Source: Streptomyces brasiliensis (lineage in GTDB: Bacteria; Actinomycetota; Actinomycetes; Streptomycetales; Streptomycetaceae). From it: a DNA stretch of 64,000 nt. The position numbers and the translations under genes are program-made. The notes under the pieces were generated by a model. The model did no database searches. It was not told the DNA's origin and saw nothing but the letters and a program-made list of their open reading frames with translations. Shown piece by piece: positions 52,350-61,751 of this stretch. The stretch is taken from the NCBI RefSeq assembly GCF_014647875.1, contig NZ_BMQA01000001.1, positions 713,104 to 777,103 of the forward strand. The letters run 5' to 3'. Positions within the stretch are counted from its first letter, which is position 1; each line of letters opens with the position of its first letter.

Positions 52350-53341
52350 GCGGCGGAATGAGCACCGACACCACCACAACGACCCCGGGGGCGGCCGCCG
52401 TGCCGCCTCCGGGCGCGGCGTCCGACGACAACAAGCGGGCCACGCAGAGCCATCGGCGTCTGCTGACCCGCCGCGACCGGATCACGCTCGCCGTCATGGC
52501 GGGCGTGCCGACGATCCTGCACGTGGCCCTCGTCTGGGTCACCGCCCTCGCCTCGATCGCGCTGGCCTTCACCACCTGGGACGGCATCGGCTTCGACTCG
52601 ATCAAATGGGTGGGCCTGGAGAACTTCAAGGAGCTGTTCACCAACAACCCGCAGTTCTGGCCCGCCGTCCAGCACAACGTCATCTGGTTCGTCGTCCTGA
52701 TCCTCCTGCCCACACCGTTCGGCCTGTTCCTCGCCGTGCAGCTGGACAAGCGGATCCGGTTCAGCCGGGTCTACCAGACGGCCCTGTTCCTGCCGGTGGT
52801 GATGTCGCTGGCGGTCATCGGCTTCGTGTGGCAGCTCATCTACAACCCCGACACGGGCCTGATCAACAGCGTCATCGGGGCCAACAAACCCGGCCACTAC
52901 ATCGACTGGATCGGCGACCCGAACCTCAACCTCTGGGCGATCCTCATCGCCGCGTCCTGGCGGCACACCGGCTACATGATGATCCTGTACCTGGCCGGCC
53001 TGAAGAGCGTCGACCCGTCGCTGCGGGAGGCCGCGGCGCTGGACGGCGCCAACGAGTGGCAGACGTTCAAGAGCGTCATCTTCCCGACGCTGCGCCCGAC
53101 CAACACGGTCGTCCTGGTCGTCACCATCATCGAGGCCCTGCGCGCCTTCGACCTGGTCTTCGTCTTCAACAAGGGCGCCCAGGGCACCGAATTGCTGTCG
53201 ATCCTGGTGACCAACAACATCATCGGCGAGTCGAGCCGCATCGGATACGGCTCGGCGATCGCGGTGGTCCTGCTGGTCATCTCGCTCGCCGTGATCATCC
53301 CCTATCTGGTGGCCACCTTCCGGAAGGAGCGGCGCGCGTGA
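52346..53341 (+). CDS. CUT1 sugar ABC transporter permease (MalF-like)
   Basis: A 331-residue (GTG at 52346, overlapping the upstream TGA) or slightly shorter (ATG at 52358) inner-membrane permease with about six helices. The EAA loop EAAALDGANEWQTFKSVIFP contacts the ATPase. The first 45 residues are hydrophilic and Thr/Pro-rich. TALFLPVVMSLAVIGFVWQL and GYMMILYLAGLKSVDP are conserved regions. It pairs with the next gene. Confidence 0.92.
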   Translation: MSGGMSTDTTTTTPGAAAVPPPGAASDDNKRATQSHRRLLTRRDRITLAVMAGVPTILHVALVWVTALASIALAFTTWDGIGFDSIKWVGLENFKELFTNNPQFWPAVQHNVIWFVVLILLPTPFGLFLAVQLDKRIRFSRVYQTALFLPVVMSLAVIGFVWQLIYNPDTGLINSVIGANKPGHYIDWIGDPNLNLWAILIAASWRHTGYMMILYLAGLKSVDPSLREAAALDGANEWQTFKSVIFPTLRPTNTVVLVVTIIEALRAFDLVFVFNKGAQGTELLSILVTNNIIGESSRIGYGSAIAVVLLVISLAVIIPYLVATFRKERRA

Positions 53342-54222
53342 GCACCACCGTCGCCCTCAAGAGGCGCACCCCCGTCCGCCCGGCCAGGGTCCTCCTGCAC
53401 GTCTTCCTCGCCGGTACGGCCCTGGCCTGGCTCGCCCCGCTGCTGTGGGCGGTCTACGCGGCGCTGCGCCCGTACGGCGAGACCAGCGACAAGGGCTATG
53501 TGTCCTGGCCGGACAAGCTGAACCTGGACAACTTCAAGAACGCGTTCGAGCAGTCGGACATGCTGCACTACTTCGGCAACACGTTGCTGATCGCCGTGCC
53601 GGCCGTGCTGCTGACGCTGTTCCTGTCCTCCTGTGTCGCCTTCTACGTCAGCCGTTTCGACTTCCGGCTCAACCTGTCGCTCCTGCTCGTCTTCACGGCG
53701 GGCAACCTGCTGCCGCAGCAGGTCATCATCACTCCCCTGTACCGGATGTACCTCCTGATCGACCTGCCGGGCATCACGGTCAGCGGCAAGCTGTACGACT
53801 CCGCGCTCGGCCTGGTCCTCATCCACGTGGCGTTCCAGTCGGGGTTCTGCGCGTTCGTACTGAGCAACTACATGCGGTCGCTGCCGCACGAACTGACCGA
53901 GGCCGCGCTGGTGGACGGGGCCTCGGTGTGGCGGCTGTACTGGCAGATCACCCTGCCGCTGTGCAAGCCCGCGATGGCGGCCCTGGCTACCCTGCTGTCG
54001 ATCTGGATCTACAACGACTTCTTCTGGGCCATCGTGCTGATCTCGACCGGCGAGAACATGCCGATCACCTCGGCCCTGAACAACCTCTCCGGCCAGTACT
54101 TCACTGACCCGAACCTGGTCGCGGCCGGCGCCCTGCTCACCGCGGTCCCGACGCTGATCGTGTACTTCCTGCTCCAGCGCCAGTTCGTCAGCGGACTCAC
54201 CCTGGGCTCCAACAAGGGCTGA
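53338..54222 (+). CDS. CUT1 sugar ABC transporter permease (MalG-like)
   Basis: A 294-residue permease whose GTG overlaps the preceding stop codon (GTGA). The EAA motif is TEAALVDGASVWRLYWQITL, and NTLLIAVPAVLLTLFLSSCV and LLPQQVIITPLYRMYLLIDL are typical of MalG-type partners. With the MalF-like protein it forms the membrane channel. There is no glycosidase or regulator downstream, so the imported sugar cannot be deduced. Confidence 0.92.
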   Translation: MSTTVALKRRTPVRPARVLLHVFLAGTALAWLAPLLWAVYAALRPYGETSDKGYVSWPDKLNLDNFKNAFEQSDMLHYFGNTLLIAVPAVLLTLFLSSCVAFYVSRFDFRLNLSLLLVFTAGNLLPQQVIITPLYRMYLLIDLPGITVSGKLYDSALGLVLIHVAFQSGFCAFVLSNYMRSLPHELTEAALVDGASVWRLYWQITLPLCKPAMAALATLLSIWIYNDFFWAIVLISTGENMPITSALNNLSGQYFTDPNLVAAGALLTAVPTLIVYFLLQRQFVSGLTLGSNKG

Positions 54223-54292
54223 TGGTACGGCGGGCGGGGCACTCGGTGACCGGCGCCCCGCCTGACCGCCGTCCGCTCGAAGCAGCTTCTCC

Positions 54293-54958
54293 TCAAGGGC
54301 GTGCGAACGGCCCCTCCAGAGCGGCCCATTGAAGCAGCATGATGGTCTTGGCGTCGGCGATCTCCCCGGTGCGGATCATCTCCAGGGCGCGGCGGAAGGG
54401 CAGTTCGAGGATCTCGATGTCCTCGCCCTCCTCGTCCAGCCCCCCGCCCTCGTGGGTGCGGGTGGCCGGGCCGTAGGCAGCGGCGTAGAAGCTGACGCGC
54501 TCGGTCACCGAGCCCGGACTCATGTAGACGTCGAAGACATGCTGGACGTCGCCGACGGTGTGCCCGGTCTCCTCCACGGCCTCGCGCCGCACGGCGATCT
54601 CCGGGTGCTCGTCTTCGTCGTCCAGCACTCCGCCCGGGGTCTCGATCAGCATGCCGTCGGGGTGGCCGTTGACGTACACCGGGAAGCGGAACTGCCGGGT
54701 GAGCAGGACGGTTTCGCGCTCGGCGTCGTAGAGCAGGAGCGTGGCGCCGTTGCCCCGGTCGTGCGTCTCGCGCTGCTGGGTGCTCCAGGTCCCGTCGGCG
54801 CGCCGGAGGTCGAAGGTGGTGGCGCGCTCCACGTACCAGTGGCTGGACAACAGCCGCACGTCCCGGACCCTGACCCGCGGATTGCGGCGGAGGTCCAGCC
54901 CGGTCCTGTCGAGTCCGGTACGGCCCCGGCGGTCCGGGGTGTCGATCCCGGCGGTCAT
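54293..54958 (-). CDS. NUDIX hydrolase (NudK/ADP-ribose pyrophosphatase-like)
   Basis: A 221-residue protein with a Nudix box spanning about residues 108-130 (TPGGVLDDEDEHPEIAVRRE followed by AVEETG), preceded by a beta-rich region with the NudF/NudK-like VLLTRQFRFPVYVNGHPDG. It hydrolyses nucleoside diphosphate-sugars or ADP-ribose-type substrates using Mg2+ bound by the REAVEE glutamates. One residue is inserted between the box glycine and the first glutamate relative to the canonical spacing. It is convergent with the permease operon. Confidence 0.85.
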   Translation of the reverse strand: MTAGIDTPDRRGRTGLDRTGLDLRRNPRVRVRDVRLLSSHWYVERATTFDLRRADGTWSTQQRETHDRGNGATLLLYDAERETVLLTRQFRFPVYVNGHPDGMLIETPGGVLDDEDEHPEIAVRREAVEETGHTVGDVQHVFDVYMSPGSVTERVSFYAAAYGPATRTHEGGGLDEEGEDIEILELPFRRALEMIRTGEIADAKTIMLLQWAALEGPFARP

Positions 54959-55061
54959 CGGACACCGGCCGCGGTGGTGGTGTCGTACGAGGTGCTCATG
55001 GTCACCTCTCTACCACCCCGGAGCCCGCACTTCGCTTCGTGCCCGCCGACCGAGCGGCGCG

Positions 55062-55499
55062 TCACGGCATCTCGAAGTCCCGCATGTCGAATCCGGGTGC
55101 GACGACGCAGGTCACGAGCACCGGCTGGTCGCCGGCGGGTTCGGCGGTCTGCCACACACCGCCCGGGACGACGAACTGCGGTGTCTCGCCGTGTTCGACG
55201 CCGGCGCCCAGCACCACGGGTCGGGCGGCCGCCTCGTCGGGAGCGGCGCCGTCCCCGCCCAGCCGGATCCGCAGCGGCCCGCCCCGGTGCCACAGCCACA
55301 GCTCGTCGGAGCGGACCCGGTGCCAGCGTGACACCTCGCCCGGGTGCAGCAGGAAGTAGATCCCGGTGGCGAAGGCGCGCGTACCGTCGTACGAACCGGG
55401 CTGCGCCTCGGCGGCCGTCTTCCAGGTCTCCCTGAACCAGCCGCCCTCGATGTGCGGACGCAGGCCCAGGCGGGAGACGAGCTCCGAGACGTCGGCCAT
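55062..55499 (-). CDS. Cupin-fold DUF985 protein
   Basis: A 145-residue single-domain cupin. PHIEGGWFRETWKT, IYFLLHPGEVSRWHRVRSDE and LWLWHRGGPLRI match the DUF985 family, whose members are small beta-barrel proteins of uncertain enzymatic role. The C-terminal VTCVVAPGFDMRDFEM closes the barrel. AAAGGATC precedes the ATG. It follows the NUDIX gene's promoter region on the same strand but is probably separate. Confidence 0.85.
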   Translation of the reverse strand: MADVSELVSRLGLRPHIEGGWFRETWKTAAEAQPGSYDGTRAFATGIYFLLHPGEVSRWHRVRSDELWLWHRGGPLRIRLGGDGAAPDEAAARPVVLGAGVEHGETPQFVVPGGVWQTAEPAGDQPVLVTCVVAPGFDMRDFEMP

Positions 55500-55639
55500 G
55501 CTCAGATCCTTTCCGCAAGCGCGCGACGGGGCGCTCTTCGACGTGCGCGCCCAGGGTACTCGGGCGACGGGCGCGTCCGGCCACGGCGGGGTAAGGCAGC
55601 GTGGCCGGATGTGCGTCAGGTGCTGCGAGGCGCCGTGCG

Positions 55640-55990
55640 ATGTCGGTGAGCCTGGGCCTCCCGGCCGGTACGGCCGACAGTTGTCGGCCCAGAGCGCGAC
55701 CGACGCGGCCCGGCTCCGGGAGACCGCCGAGCGTCTCACCGGCGTCACGTTCGCGGCCGTCCGAGGCGACCGCATCCTTCACACCTCCGTTGCGACCGAT
55801 CAGGACCGTGCCATGGCAGGCGGATCTCTACGGCGCCTACGCGAGTGACAGCGGTGACGCACGCACCGGCGAACTCGTCGACGCGCTGCGCACGGTCAGC
55901 CCAGAGTTCACCACGCTCTGGTCCGAGCATCCGGTGCTCGGCCCCTACTGCGCACCGAAACGCTTCCGGCACCCGCCGGCCCAGGGAAGC
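55640..55990 (+). pseudogene. Degenerate region with MmyB-type HTH regulator relic
   Basis: One frame contains DAARLRETAERLTGVTFAAV (unidentified). About 90 bp later another frame reads LYGAYASDSGDARTGELVDA, RTVSPEFTTLWSEHPV and APKRFRHP, the recognisable end of XRE-family regulators with the MmyB ligand domain. No intact start, HTH or continuous frame remains. The rest of 55500-56114 contains nothing else I can support. Confidence 0.5.
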
Positions 55991-56114
55991 CTCCTCGCCG
56001 TAGGGAACGCTTCACGCCTCTCGTAGCTGAGACCGATGGGCGGCCCATATGTGACATGGGCGAACACCGACCGAGGCCTGCGCCAAGCGTTCCTGACGAC
56101 ACGGCCGCGCCGGT

Positions 56115-56456
56115 TCAGCCCAGTGTTCCGAGGACCACGGTCACGCACACTCCCATGGCAACGGTGATCAGGACCATCGCGATCAGTGTTCCTCGCAGCC
56201 ATCGCCCGAAGCCGATACGGTGCTGCTCCTCCGCCGCGCGGATGCTGTCGGCGATGTGCTCGGTCACCAGGCGGGCGACATGTTTCTGCTCCGCGACGTA
56301 CCAGCGCTCGATGTCCGTCTTCTGCTGCTCGGTCAGCCCCGGCGAGCGTGCGGTGAAATCCGCCACGCGCCGACGTGCCGCTTCCAGATGAGCCTCCTGG
56401 TAGAGGAACCCTTCGATGTCGGTCAGTCCGCGCGCGACCTCGTCACTCGCGTCCAT
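56115..56456 (-). CDS. Small membrane protein of unknown function
   Basis: A 113-residue protein with a long amphipathic helical region (residues 1-85, for instance EAARRRVADFTARSPGLTEQ and EQKHVARLVTEHIADSIRAA) and one C-terminal transmembrane helix (TLIAMVLITVAMGVCVTVVL). The topology suggests a tail-anchored helical protein with its charged domain in the cytoplasm. I do not recognise the family. No operon partner is evident. Confidence 0.65.
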   Translation of the reverse strand: MDASDEVARGLTDIEGFLYQEAHLEAARRRVADFTARSPGLTEQQKTDIERWYVAEQKHVARLVTEHIADSIRAAEEQHRIGFGRWLRGTLIAMVLITVAMGVCVTVVLGTLG

Positions 56457-56694
56457 GGTCTGCTCCAGGGAAGAACGAGCCCGGTCCCGGCACCATCATG
56501 GAGAAACCCCTTCGTCCGAGCGGCCTGCACTTCGTACGACGCGGCAGCGGTCCCATCTGTGACACGTACCGCCCTGCTCGAGGCGCCCGTTCCCCACCCC
56601 GGCCGGACAGAAACAACGCGCATGTCCCCCTGCTCGCAGGCTCACACCACAAAGACCGGCCGGGGCAGGGCCGTGTGACAGGGCGGCCGAGCGG

Positions 56695-58098
56695 TCAGGT
56701 CATTGCGTTCGAGCGCACGCGAGACGTCTCCCCGTCGGGGCGGTCGTGCATGGTGAAGTCGGCCCGTGCTGCCGCGCCGGATCGCAGCAGCTTCTGGTGG
56801 ACCACCGGGCTTCGTCCGCTGGACGAGACGACGACACTGATGTGGCCCTCGGGCAGGCCGGTCACTGCGTACTCGCCGTGCGCGTTCGTCATGGTTCGCA
56901 CCAGTTGCCGTCCGCCGGTGTCCATGACCGTCACCGCGGCATGGTGGACGGGTCGGTGCTCGGCATCGCGGACGACCCCCGTCAGCATCGGCACCGGCTC
57001 GCCGAAGTGGTGGTGATGGACCGGAAGCGCGGTGGGCGTGGGCGTCTCCACGGCCGGGTCCTCCACCGGCGGCTCCACGATGTCGTCCATATCGTCCATC
57101 CCGTTCGCCTCGTCCTCCGCGCCACTCCGTACGGTCGCACGACGGTGGCGCCATGCGTCCAGGCCCAGCAGAGCCATGCCTGTCGCGAGCCACGCGCAGA
57201 GCACGAGGACCGGCCTGAGCACTCCGGCGCCGTCGAAGTACACCGCTCCCCGCAGGGCGTCCACCGCGTTGGCCAGCGGCATGACGGCGTTCACGTACTG
57301 GAAGAACGTCGGGAGCAGGGGAGCGGCGGCCACGCCACTGGTGGGCACGCTCAGCACGATGAACAGCCCCATGCCCACCGCGGGGAAGTACTGCCTGGCG
57401 AAGGGTGCGATGCCGGAGGCGAACGTGGCCACCGCCGTGGTGAGCAGGAAGGCGATCCCCAGGGCCGAGGGTTCGTCGGGGATGTAGTGCAGTCGGACGC
57501 CGACGAGGAAACCCGCGATGCTGAAGAGTGCGGCGACGCCCACGATCGTCATCAGTTTCCTGCGACGGTTGAAGGTCACCGCCCGCAGCAGGGTGGTGGC
57601 GAGGATGTAGCCGGGGATGCTCCAGGCGAGCCCGAAGTAGACCAGGGTCGTGCCCATCTGGTCCTCGGACACGGTGGGCGCCACCTCGGTGACCGTGAGC
57701 TTCCCGTGGTCGTGCGCCACGAGTGCGGAGAAGTCCTTGGTCAGCGCCTGCTCCAGGGACATGCCGTTGGCCTTGGCGACGTACAGCACACTGTGCCGGC
57801 GCCCGGCGACGTAGCCCGCGACGGCGTCCCGGTCAAGCACGGCCCTGCGGGCCGCCCGGGCGTCCGCCACCGCGGTGACGTCGAACCCGTCGGGATACCG
57901 CCGCTGCAGAGCGGCGTCGACCTTTCGCTCCGTCGCACGGTGCGCGACCACGACCTTCGCGTGGTGCGGCTGGGGCGCGTGCAGGGCCGGGGCGAAACAG
58001 AACAGAAAGCCGAGGAAGAGTGCGGCCGGAAACCACAGGGCCTCGGCCAGAGTCCTGACGGGGTGTATGCCCCGGGGACGCTCGATCCGGTCTGTCAC
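56695..58098 (-). CDS. YhgE/Pip-like (ABC-2/DUF3533 type) membrane protein with C-terminal beta domain
   Basis: A 467-residue protein. An N-terminal hydrophobic anchor (about 20-45) precedes an extracytoplasmic domain (to about 160), then five or so membrane segments (about 165-325) as in DUF3533/YhgE proteins. A Pro/Glu-rich linker with an acidic run (MDDMDDIVEPP) and a His cluster follows, ending in a carboxypeptidase-regulatory-like sandwich (GVVRDAEHRPVHHAAVTVMD, NAHGEYAVTGLPEGH). The cytosolic or extracellular side of the last domain is unresolved. It is divergent from a TetR regulator. Confidence 0.8.
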   Translation of the reverse strand: MTDRIERPRGIHPVRTLAEALWFPAALFLGFLFCFAPALHAPQPHHAKVVVAHRATERKVDAALQRRYPDGFDVTAVADARAARRAVLDRDAVAGYVAGRRHSVLYVAKANGMSLEQALTKDFSALVAHDHGKLTVTEVAPTVSEDQMGTTLVYFGLAWSIPGYILATTLLRAVTFNRRRKLMTIVGVAALFSIAGFLVGVRLHYIPDEPSALGIAFLLTTAVATFASGIAPFARQYFPAVGMGLFIVLSVPTSGVAAAPLLPTFFQYVNAVMPLANAVDALRGAVYFDGAGVLRPVLVLCAWLATGMALLGLDAWRHRRATVRSGAEDEANGMDDMDDIVEPPVEDPAVETPTPTALPVHHHHFGEPVPMLTGVVRDAEHRPVHHAAVTVMDTGGRQLVRTMTNAHGEYAVTGLPEGHISVVVSSSGRSPVVHQKLLRSGAAARADFTMHDRPDGETSRVRSNAMT

Positions 58099-58149
58099 AG
58101 ATCCACTCTCCGTCGCTCGCGCCCGGCCGCCGCCTCCGAGGCTCGTTAA

Positions 58150-58199
58150 TGTACCAATCGGAACATCTACGCCTGGACCTTACGCGTACCGACCGGTAC
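58150..58199. promoter_or_regulatory. Two palindromic sites between the YhgE-like and TetR genes
   Basis: TGTACC-AATC-GGAACA (58150-58165, one mismatch) and GTACCG-AC-CGGTAC (58186-58199, perfect) share a GTACC/GG(T/A)AC core. The second touches the TetR gene's -10 (TACAGT, 58197-58202). Likely TetR operators. Confidence 0.6.
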
Positions 58200-58209
58200 A
58201 GTCAAAGAC

Positions 58210-58770
58210 GTGCCTCGCCCCGTCAATGCCGAGAAGCGGGCCGAACTGTTGGAGCAGGTGGTGAACTACCTGCAGCAGCACGGTCTTGCGCAGATGTCGC
58301 TGAGCCCGCTCGCGGAGGCGATCGGCACCACCAAGCGCATGCTCCTGTACTACTTCGGCAGCCGCGAGAACCTGCTGACCCAGGCCCTGGCCGCCAGCCG
58401 CCCCGACGCTCACGCCATGTTCGACGACGTCCACGACGTGGCCGGCCTGCGCGAGGCCGCGCAGGCCTTCTGGAAAGCGATCACCGTCGGGGAGCAGTCC
58501 CGAGCGATCCGTGTCCTGCTGCAACTGCTCAGCCTGGCCGTCACCGATCCGGAGCAGTACGGCAGCATCGCCGCCGACACCGTCGAGGTCATGGTCGGCC
58601 CGATCGCCACCGCGTACGTCCGGCTGGGACACCCGCCGGAGCAGGCGCGGGCCAGGGCCACGCTGATCGTCTCCGGGCTGCGCGGGTTGTGTCAGGACCG
58701 TCTGGTGACGCATGACGTCGCGCGGACCGACGCGGCCGCCCGACGCCTGATCGAGGACGCGGTCGCCTGA
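58210..58770 (+). CDS. TetR family transcriptional regulator
   Basis: A 186-residue regulator with HTH at about 10-50 (LLEQVVNYLQQHGLAQMSLS, EAIGTTKRMLLYYFGSRENL) and a helical effector domain. The GTG at 58210 is 7 nt beyond the -10 TACAGT and has no ribosome site, so it is probably leaderless. Divergent from the YhgE-like membrane protein gene with palindromes between, it most likely represses both. Confidence 0.9.
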   Translation: MPRPVNAEKRAELLEQVVNYLQQHGLAQMSLSPLAEAIGTTKRMLLYYFGSRENLLTQALAASRPDAHAMFDDVHDVAGLREAAQAFWKAITVGEQSRAIRVLLQLLSLAVTDPEQYGSIAADTVEVMVGPIATAYVRLGHPPEQARARATLIVSGLRGLCQDRLVTHDVARTDAAARRLIEDAVA

Positions 58771-58932
58771 CACGAGGCGCAGGTGCGGCCCGGAGGCGAC
58801 TACCAGCCCGGCCATCGTTCAACCGAGCGTCCCCAGCGGGCGCTCACTGTCGGAAGGACGCCTACCGGGCAGCCCGTGCGCTCGCGGCACGGGCAACCTC
58901 CGCCGTGGCCTTGCCGTGCGTGCGGCCGCCGA

Positions 58933-60150
58933 TCAGGAAAACTCCACCGGAAGATGCCGGGGGCCGCGCAGGACGGCGCTGCTCCGGTACGGGGGCGGGT
59001 CCTCGACCAGCCGCGGGCTGCCGAGGCGGCGGAGGAGCGCGGCCAGCGCGATCTGCGCCTCCAGCCGGGCCAGCGCTGCGCCGTAGCAGATGTGGACGCC
59101 TCCCCCGAAGCCGAAGTGCTCGTTGTCCTCGCGTGCCGGGTCGAACCGGTCCGGGTCGCGGAAGCGTTGCGGATCCCGGTTGCCGGAGGCCAGCACCAGC
59201 ACCAGGGGTGCGCCCCTGGGGATGGTGGTGCCCGCGACCTCCACATCGGCCAGGGGCGTGCGCTGCACCAGCATCTGGACGGGCGGTTCGTAGCGGAGCA
59301 GTTCCTCCACCGCTCTGGGCATCAGGTCGGGTTCGCGGCGCAGGCGTTCCAGCTGGTCGGGGTGGCGCAGCAGGGTGAGCATGCCGTTGGTGATCAGGTT
59401 GACGGTGGTCTCGTGCCCGGCGACGAGCAGGGTAGCGGCGGTGCCCATCAGTTCCTCCGAGGTGAGGCGGGCGGCCGGGTCCTTCTCGTTGACGAACGCG
59501 GAGAGCATGTCGTCGCCAGGGTTGCCACGGCGCTGCTCGGCGAGGTCCAGCAGATACCGGCCCATCGCCGTCCGGGCCTGCTCCCCCGCCCGTACGCGCT
59601 CGGTGGGGTCCTCGCCGGCCCTGATGTCGACGCCCTCGATGATGGTCTCCGACCACTGGCGAAAGGTGGGTTCGTCCTCGCGCGGCACACCCAGCAGCCG
59701 GCAGATGACCGTGACGGGGAGCGGGTAGGCGAAGTCGTCCACGATGTCGACCCGCTTGCGGTCCCTGAAGGCGTCGATCAGCTCCTCGGTGATCTCGGCG
59801 ATCTCGTCCCGCATGCCGGCGACCCGGCCGGCGCTGTGCGGCGGGCCGAAGGGCCGCGTCGCGATGCTGCGCAGCCGGTGGTGCTCGGGGTCGTCGAACC
59901 GGATGAAGGACGCTGGCAGCTGCTCCTCCCCCTCCGCGACACCGCTGTAGGGCACGGTGAGGTTGCGACGGTCGGAGCTGATCCGCGGGTTGTGCAGCAG
60001 GGCGTTGATCTCGTCGTACGTACCGACCAGATAGCTGCCATCCGTCTGCCGCGCCACACCGCCCGCCTCGCGCAGCTCCGCGTACAGCGGGAAAGGGTTG
60101 GGCCGGCTGGCGTAGTCGGTGATCCGTTCCAGCAGGGTTTCCGTGGTCAT
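58933..60150 (-). CDS. Cytochrome P450
   Basis: A 405-residue class I bacterial P450. The I-helix oxygen motif is AGHETT, the K-helix ExxR lies in EELLRYEPPV, and the haem loop is FGFGGGVHICYG with the thiolate Cys355. It is soluble and should receive electrons from the two following upstream-encoded partners. GAGGAGCCCC precedes the ATG at 60150. The gene order ferredoxin-reductase-P450 on one strand makes a self-contained monooxygenase. The substrate is unknown; the EPPVQMLVQRTPLADVEVAG region suggests the CYP105/CYP107-like actinobacterial groups, without certainty. Confidence 0.93.
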   Translation of the reverse strand: MTTETLLERITDYASRPNPFPLYAELREAGGVARQTDGSYLVGTYDEINALLHNPRISSDRRNLTVPYSGVAEGEEQLPASFIRFDDPEHHRLRSIATRPFGPPHSAGRVAGMRDEIAEITEELIDAFRDRKRVDIVDDFAYPLPVTVICRLLGVPREDEPTFRQWSETIIEGVDIRAGEDPTERVRAGEQARTAMGRYLLDLAEQRRGNPGDDMLSAFVNEKDPAARLTSEELMGTAATLLVAGHETTVNLITNGMLTLLRHPDQLERLRREPDLMPRAVEELLRYEPPVQMLVQRTPLADVEVAGTTIPRGAPLVLVLASGNRDPQRFRDPDRFDPAREDNEHFGFGGGVHICYGAALARLEAQIALAALLRRLGSPRLVEDPPPYRSSAVLRGPRHLPVEFS

Positions 60151-60178
60151 CGAGGGGCTCCTCGTCGACAGATAGGGG

Positions 60179-61552
60179 TCAGCCGGTGGGCCAGACCCTG
60201 GTCAGCCGGCGGTCCGGCAGGTGCCCGGTGAGGGTGACGGTGGGGCCGTGCGAGAGCACCGCCGGGTCAGGCACGTCGGAATGGATCGGGAAGCTCGCCG
60301 CCGCCGAGCGGTCGGCCGCCTCGGGCGCGGGCGGGAACGGAGCGGCCGTCTCGATCAGATGCCGGTAGTACTCCAGCCACTTGGCCATGTTGATGGTGAC
60401 CGCGGCCGTGATGCGGCCCCGGTAGCCGTACACCGCCACCAGGCGGCCCTGTTCGAGCGAGCCCTGGGCGATGACCAGATGGTCGGAGAAGGTGGGTACG
60501 CCGACGGATTTGATGTTGAGTCCGAACTGGCTCGACCAGAAAGTCGGGACCGACAGGTGTGGGCGCCGCCGCGGACCCGGGTTGGCCATGTTGTGGGCCG
60601 CCACCTTCGCTTGCTCCACCGCGTTGCCCCAGTGTTCCAGGGACATCATCTGGTACTCGTAGAGCGGATGGGGGAAGCGGGAGACATCGCCGGCCACGAA
60701 GACGTCGTCGGTGACGATCCCGTACATGTCGAAGGCGCGGCATCCCGCGTCGCAGGCGACCCCGCGCGGGCCCGCGGCAAGACCGGAGTCCGCCAGCCAT
60801 TCGGTGTTGCGCACCGCTCCGAGGGCGACCACGGCGATGTCGGCCTCGACCTGGCTGCCGTCGGACAGCTCCGCTCCGGTGAACCGGCCATGGCCGTCCC
60901 CGCGCAGCGCGGTCACCGTCACCCCGCAGCGCAGGTCCACACCGTGGTGGCGCTGCAGCCTGTCGGCGAAAATGCTCAGCACCCCGCCGAGCGCGCCCAC
61001 CAGGGGTGCGGCGCCGCGCTCCGTGAGCGTGACCTCGATGCCCCGCTCCCGGCAGGCGGAGGCGATCTCGGAGCCGGTGAACCCGCCGCCGATCACCAGC
61101 ACCCGGCTCGGCCCGGCATCCAGCCGCTCGGCCAGCCGCCCCGCGTCGTCGACGGTCCGCACGGTGAACACCCCGTCCAGGGCGCCCTGCTCCGCATCCG
61201 GCCACGGCCGGGCCCGGGTCCCGGTGGCGATCAGCAGCCGGTCGTACGGAAGCGACTCTCCGTCGGCCAGCAGCACCTGCTTCTCCACCGTGTCAAGCCC
61301 ACTCGCGCGCACTCCGAGCCGCCACTCCGCCTCGGGGTCGCGGCGCATCGGCAGGCCGACAGCGGTCGCCGCCGCCTTGCCCAGCAGCACCTGTTTGGTC
61401 AGCGGCGGCCGGTCGTACGGCGGATGCGGCTCGTCGCCGACCACGGTCAACGAACCGGTGAACCCCTCCTCGCGCAGCGTCTCGGCGGCCCGCAGCCCGG
61501 CCAGCGACGCGCCCACGATCACGATCCGGCCCTCGCGCAGATCATCGGACAC
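60179..61552 (-). CDS. NAD(P)H:ferredoxin reductase (FAD)
   Basis: A 457-residue pyridine nucleotide-disulfide-type flavoprotein of the putidaredoxin/rhodocoxin reductase group. RIVIVGASLAGLRAAETLRE binds FAD, VLVIGGGFTGSEIASACRER binds NAD(P)H, and the C-terminal region around VFVAGDVSRFPHPLYEYQ is conserved. It overlaps the ferredoxin gene by 11 bp (GTG start at 61552) and precedes the P450 by 28 bp. It passes electrons to the ferredoxin. The C-terminal 60 residues are longer than usual. Confidence 0.92.
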   Translation of the reverse strand: MSDDLREGRIVIVGASLAGLRAAETLREEGFTGSLTVVGDEPHPPYDRPPLTKQVLLGKAAATAVGLPMRRDPEAEWRLGVRASGLDTVEKQVLLADGESLPYDRLLIATGTRARPWPDAEQGALDGVFTVRTVDDAGRLAERLDAGPSRVLVIGGGFTGSEIASACRERGIEVTLTERGAAPLVGALGGVLSIFADRLQRHHGVDLRCGVTVTALRGDGHGRFTGAELSDGSQVEADIAVVALGAVRNTEWLADSGLAAGPRGVACDAGCRAFDMYGIVTDDVFVAGDVSRFPHPLYEYQMMSLEHWGNAVEQAKVAAHNMANPGPRRRPHLSVPTFWSSQFGLNIKSVGVPTFSDHLVIAQGSLEQGRLVAVYGYRGRITAAVTINMAKWLEYYRHLIETAAPFPPAPEAADRSAAASFPIHSDVPDPAVLSHGPTVTLTGHLPDRRLTRVWPTG

Positions 61553-61751
61553 GGCTGCTCACCTCCTCCCCCACCAGGATCGCCTGCACCGGACACGCCG
61601 CCGCCGCCTGCCGGACGGCCTCCAGTCGCTCCTCGGGCACGGCGGGGTCGTACAGCAGCGCCTCCTCACCATGCAGCTCGAACAGATCGGGGGCGAAGAA
61701 CACGCACTGCGCATAGCCCTGACAACGGTTGAGGTCCACAACGATCCGCAT
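61542..61751 (-). CDS. 3Fe-4S ferredoxin for the P450
   Basis: A 69-residue ferredoxin. Cys10, Cys16 and Cys53 (NRCQGYAQC...ACPVQAI) give three ligands, the pattern of 3Fe-4S P450 ferredoxins; the fourth ligand position is occupied by Tyr/Ala. The start ATG at 61751 follows GGGAGGAG. It is the first gene of the operon. Confidence 0.92.
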   Translation of the reverse strand: MRIVVDLNRCQGYAQCVFFAPDLFELHGEEALLYDPAVPEERLEAVRQAAAACPVQAILVGEEVSSRVR

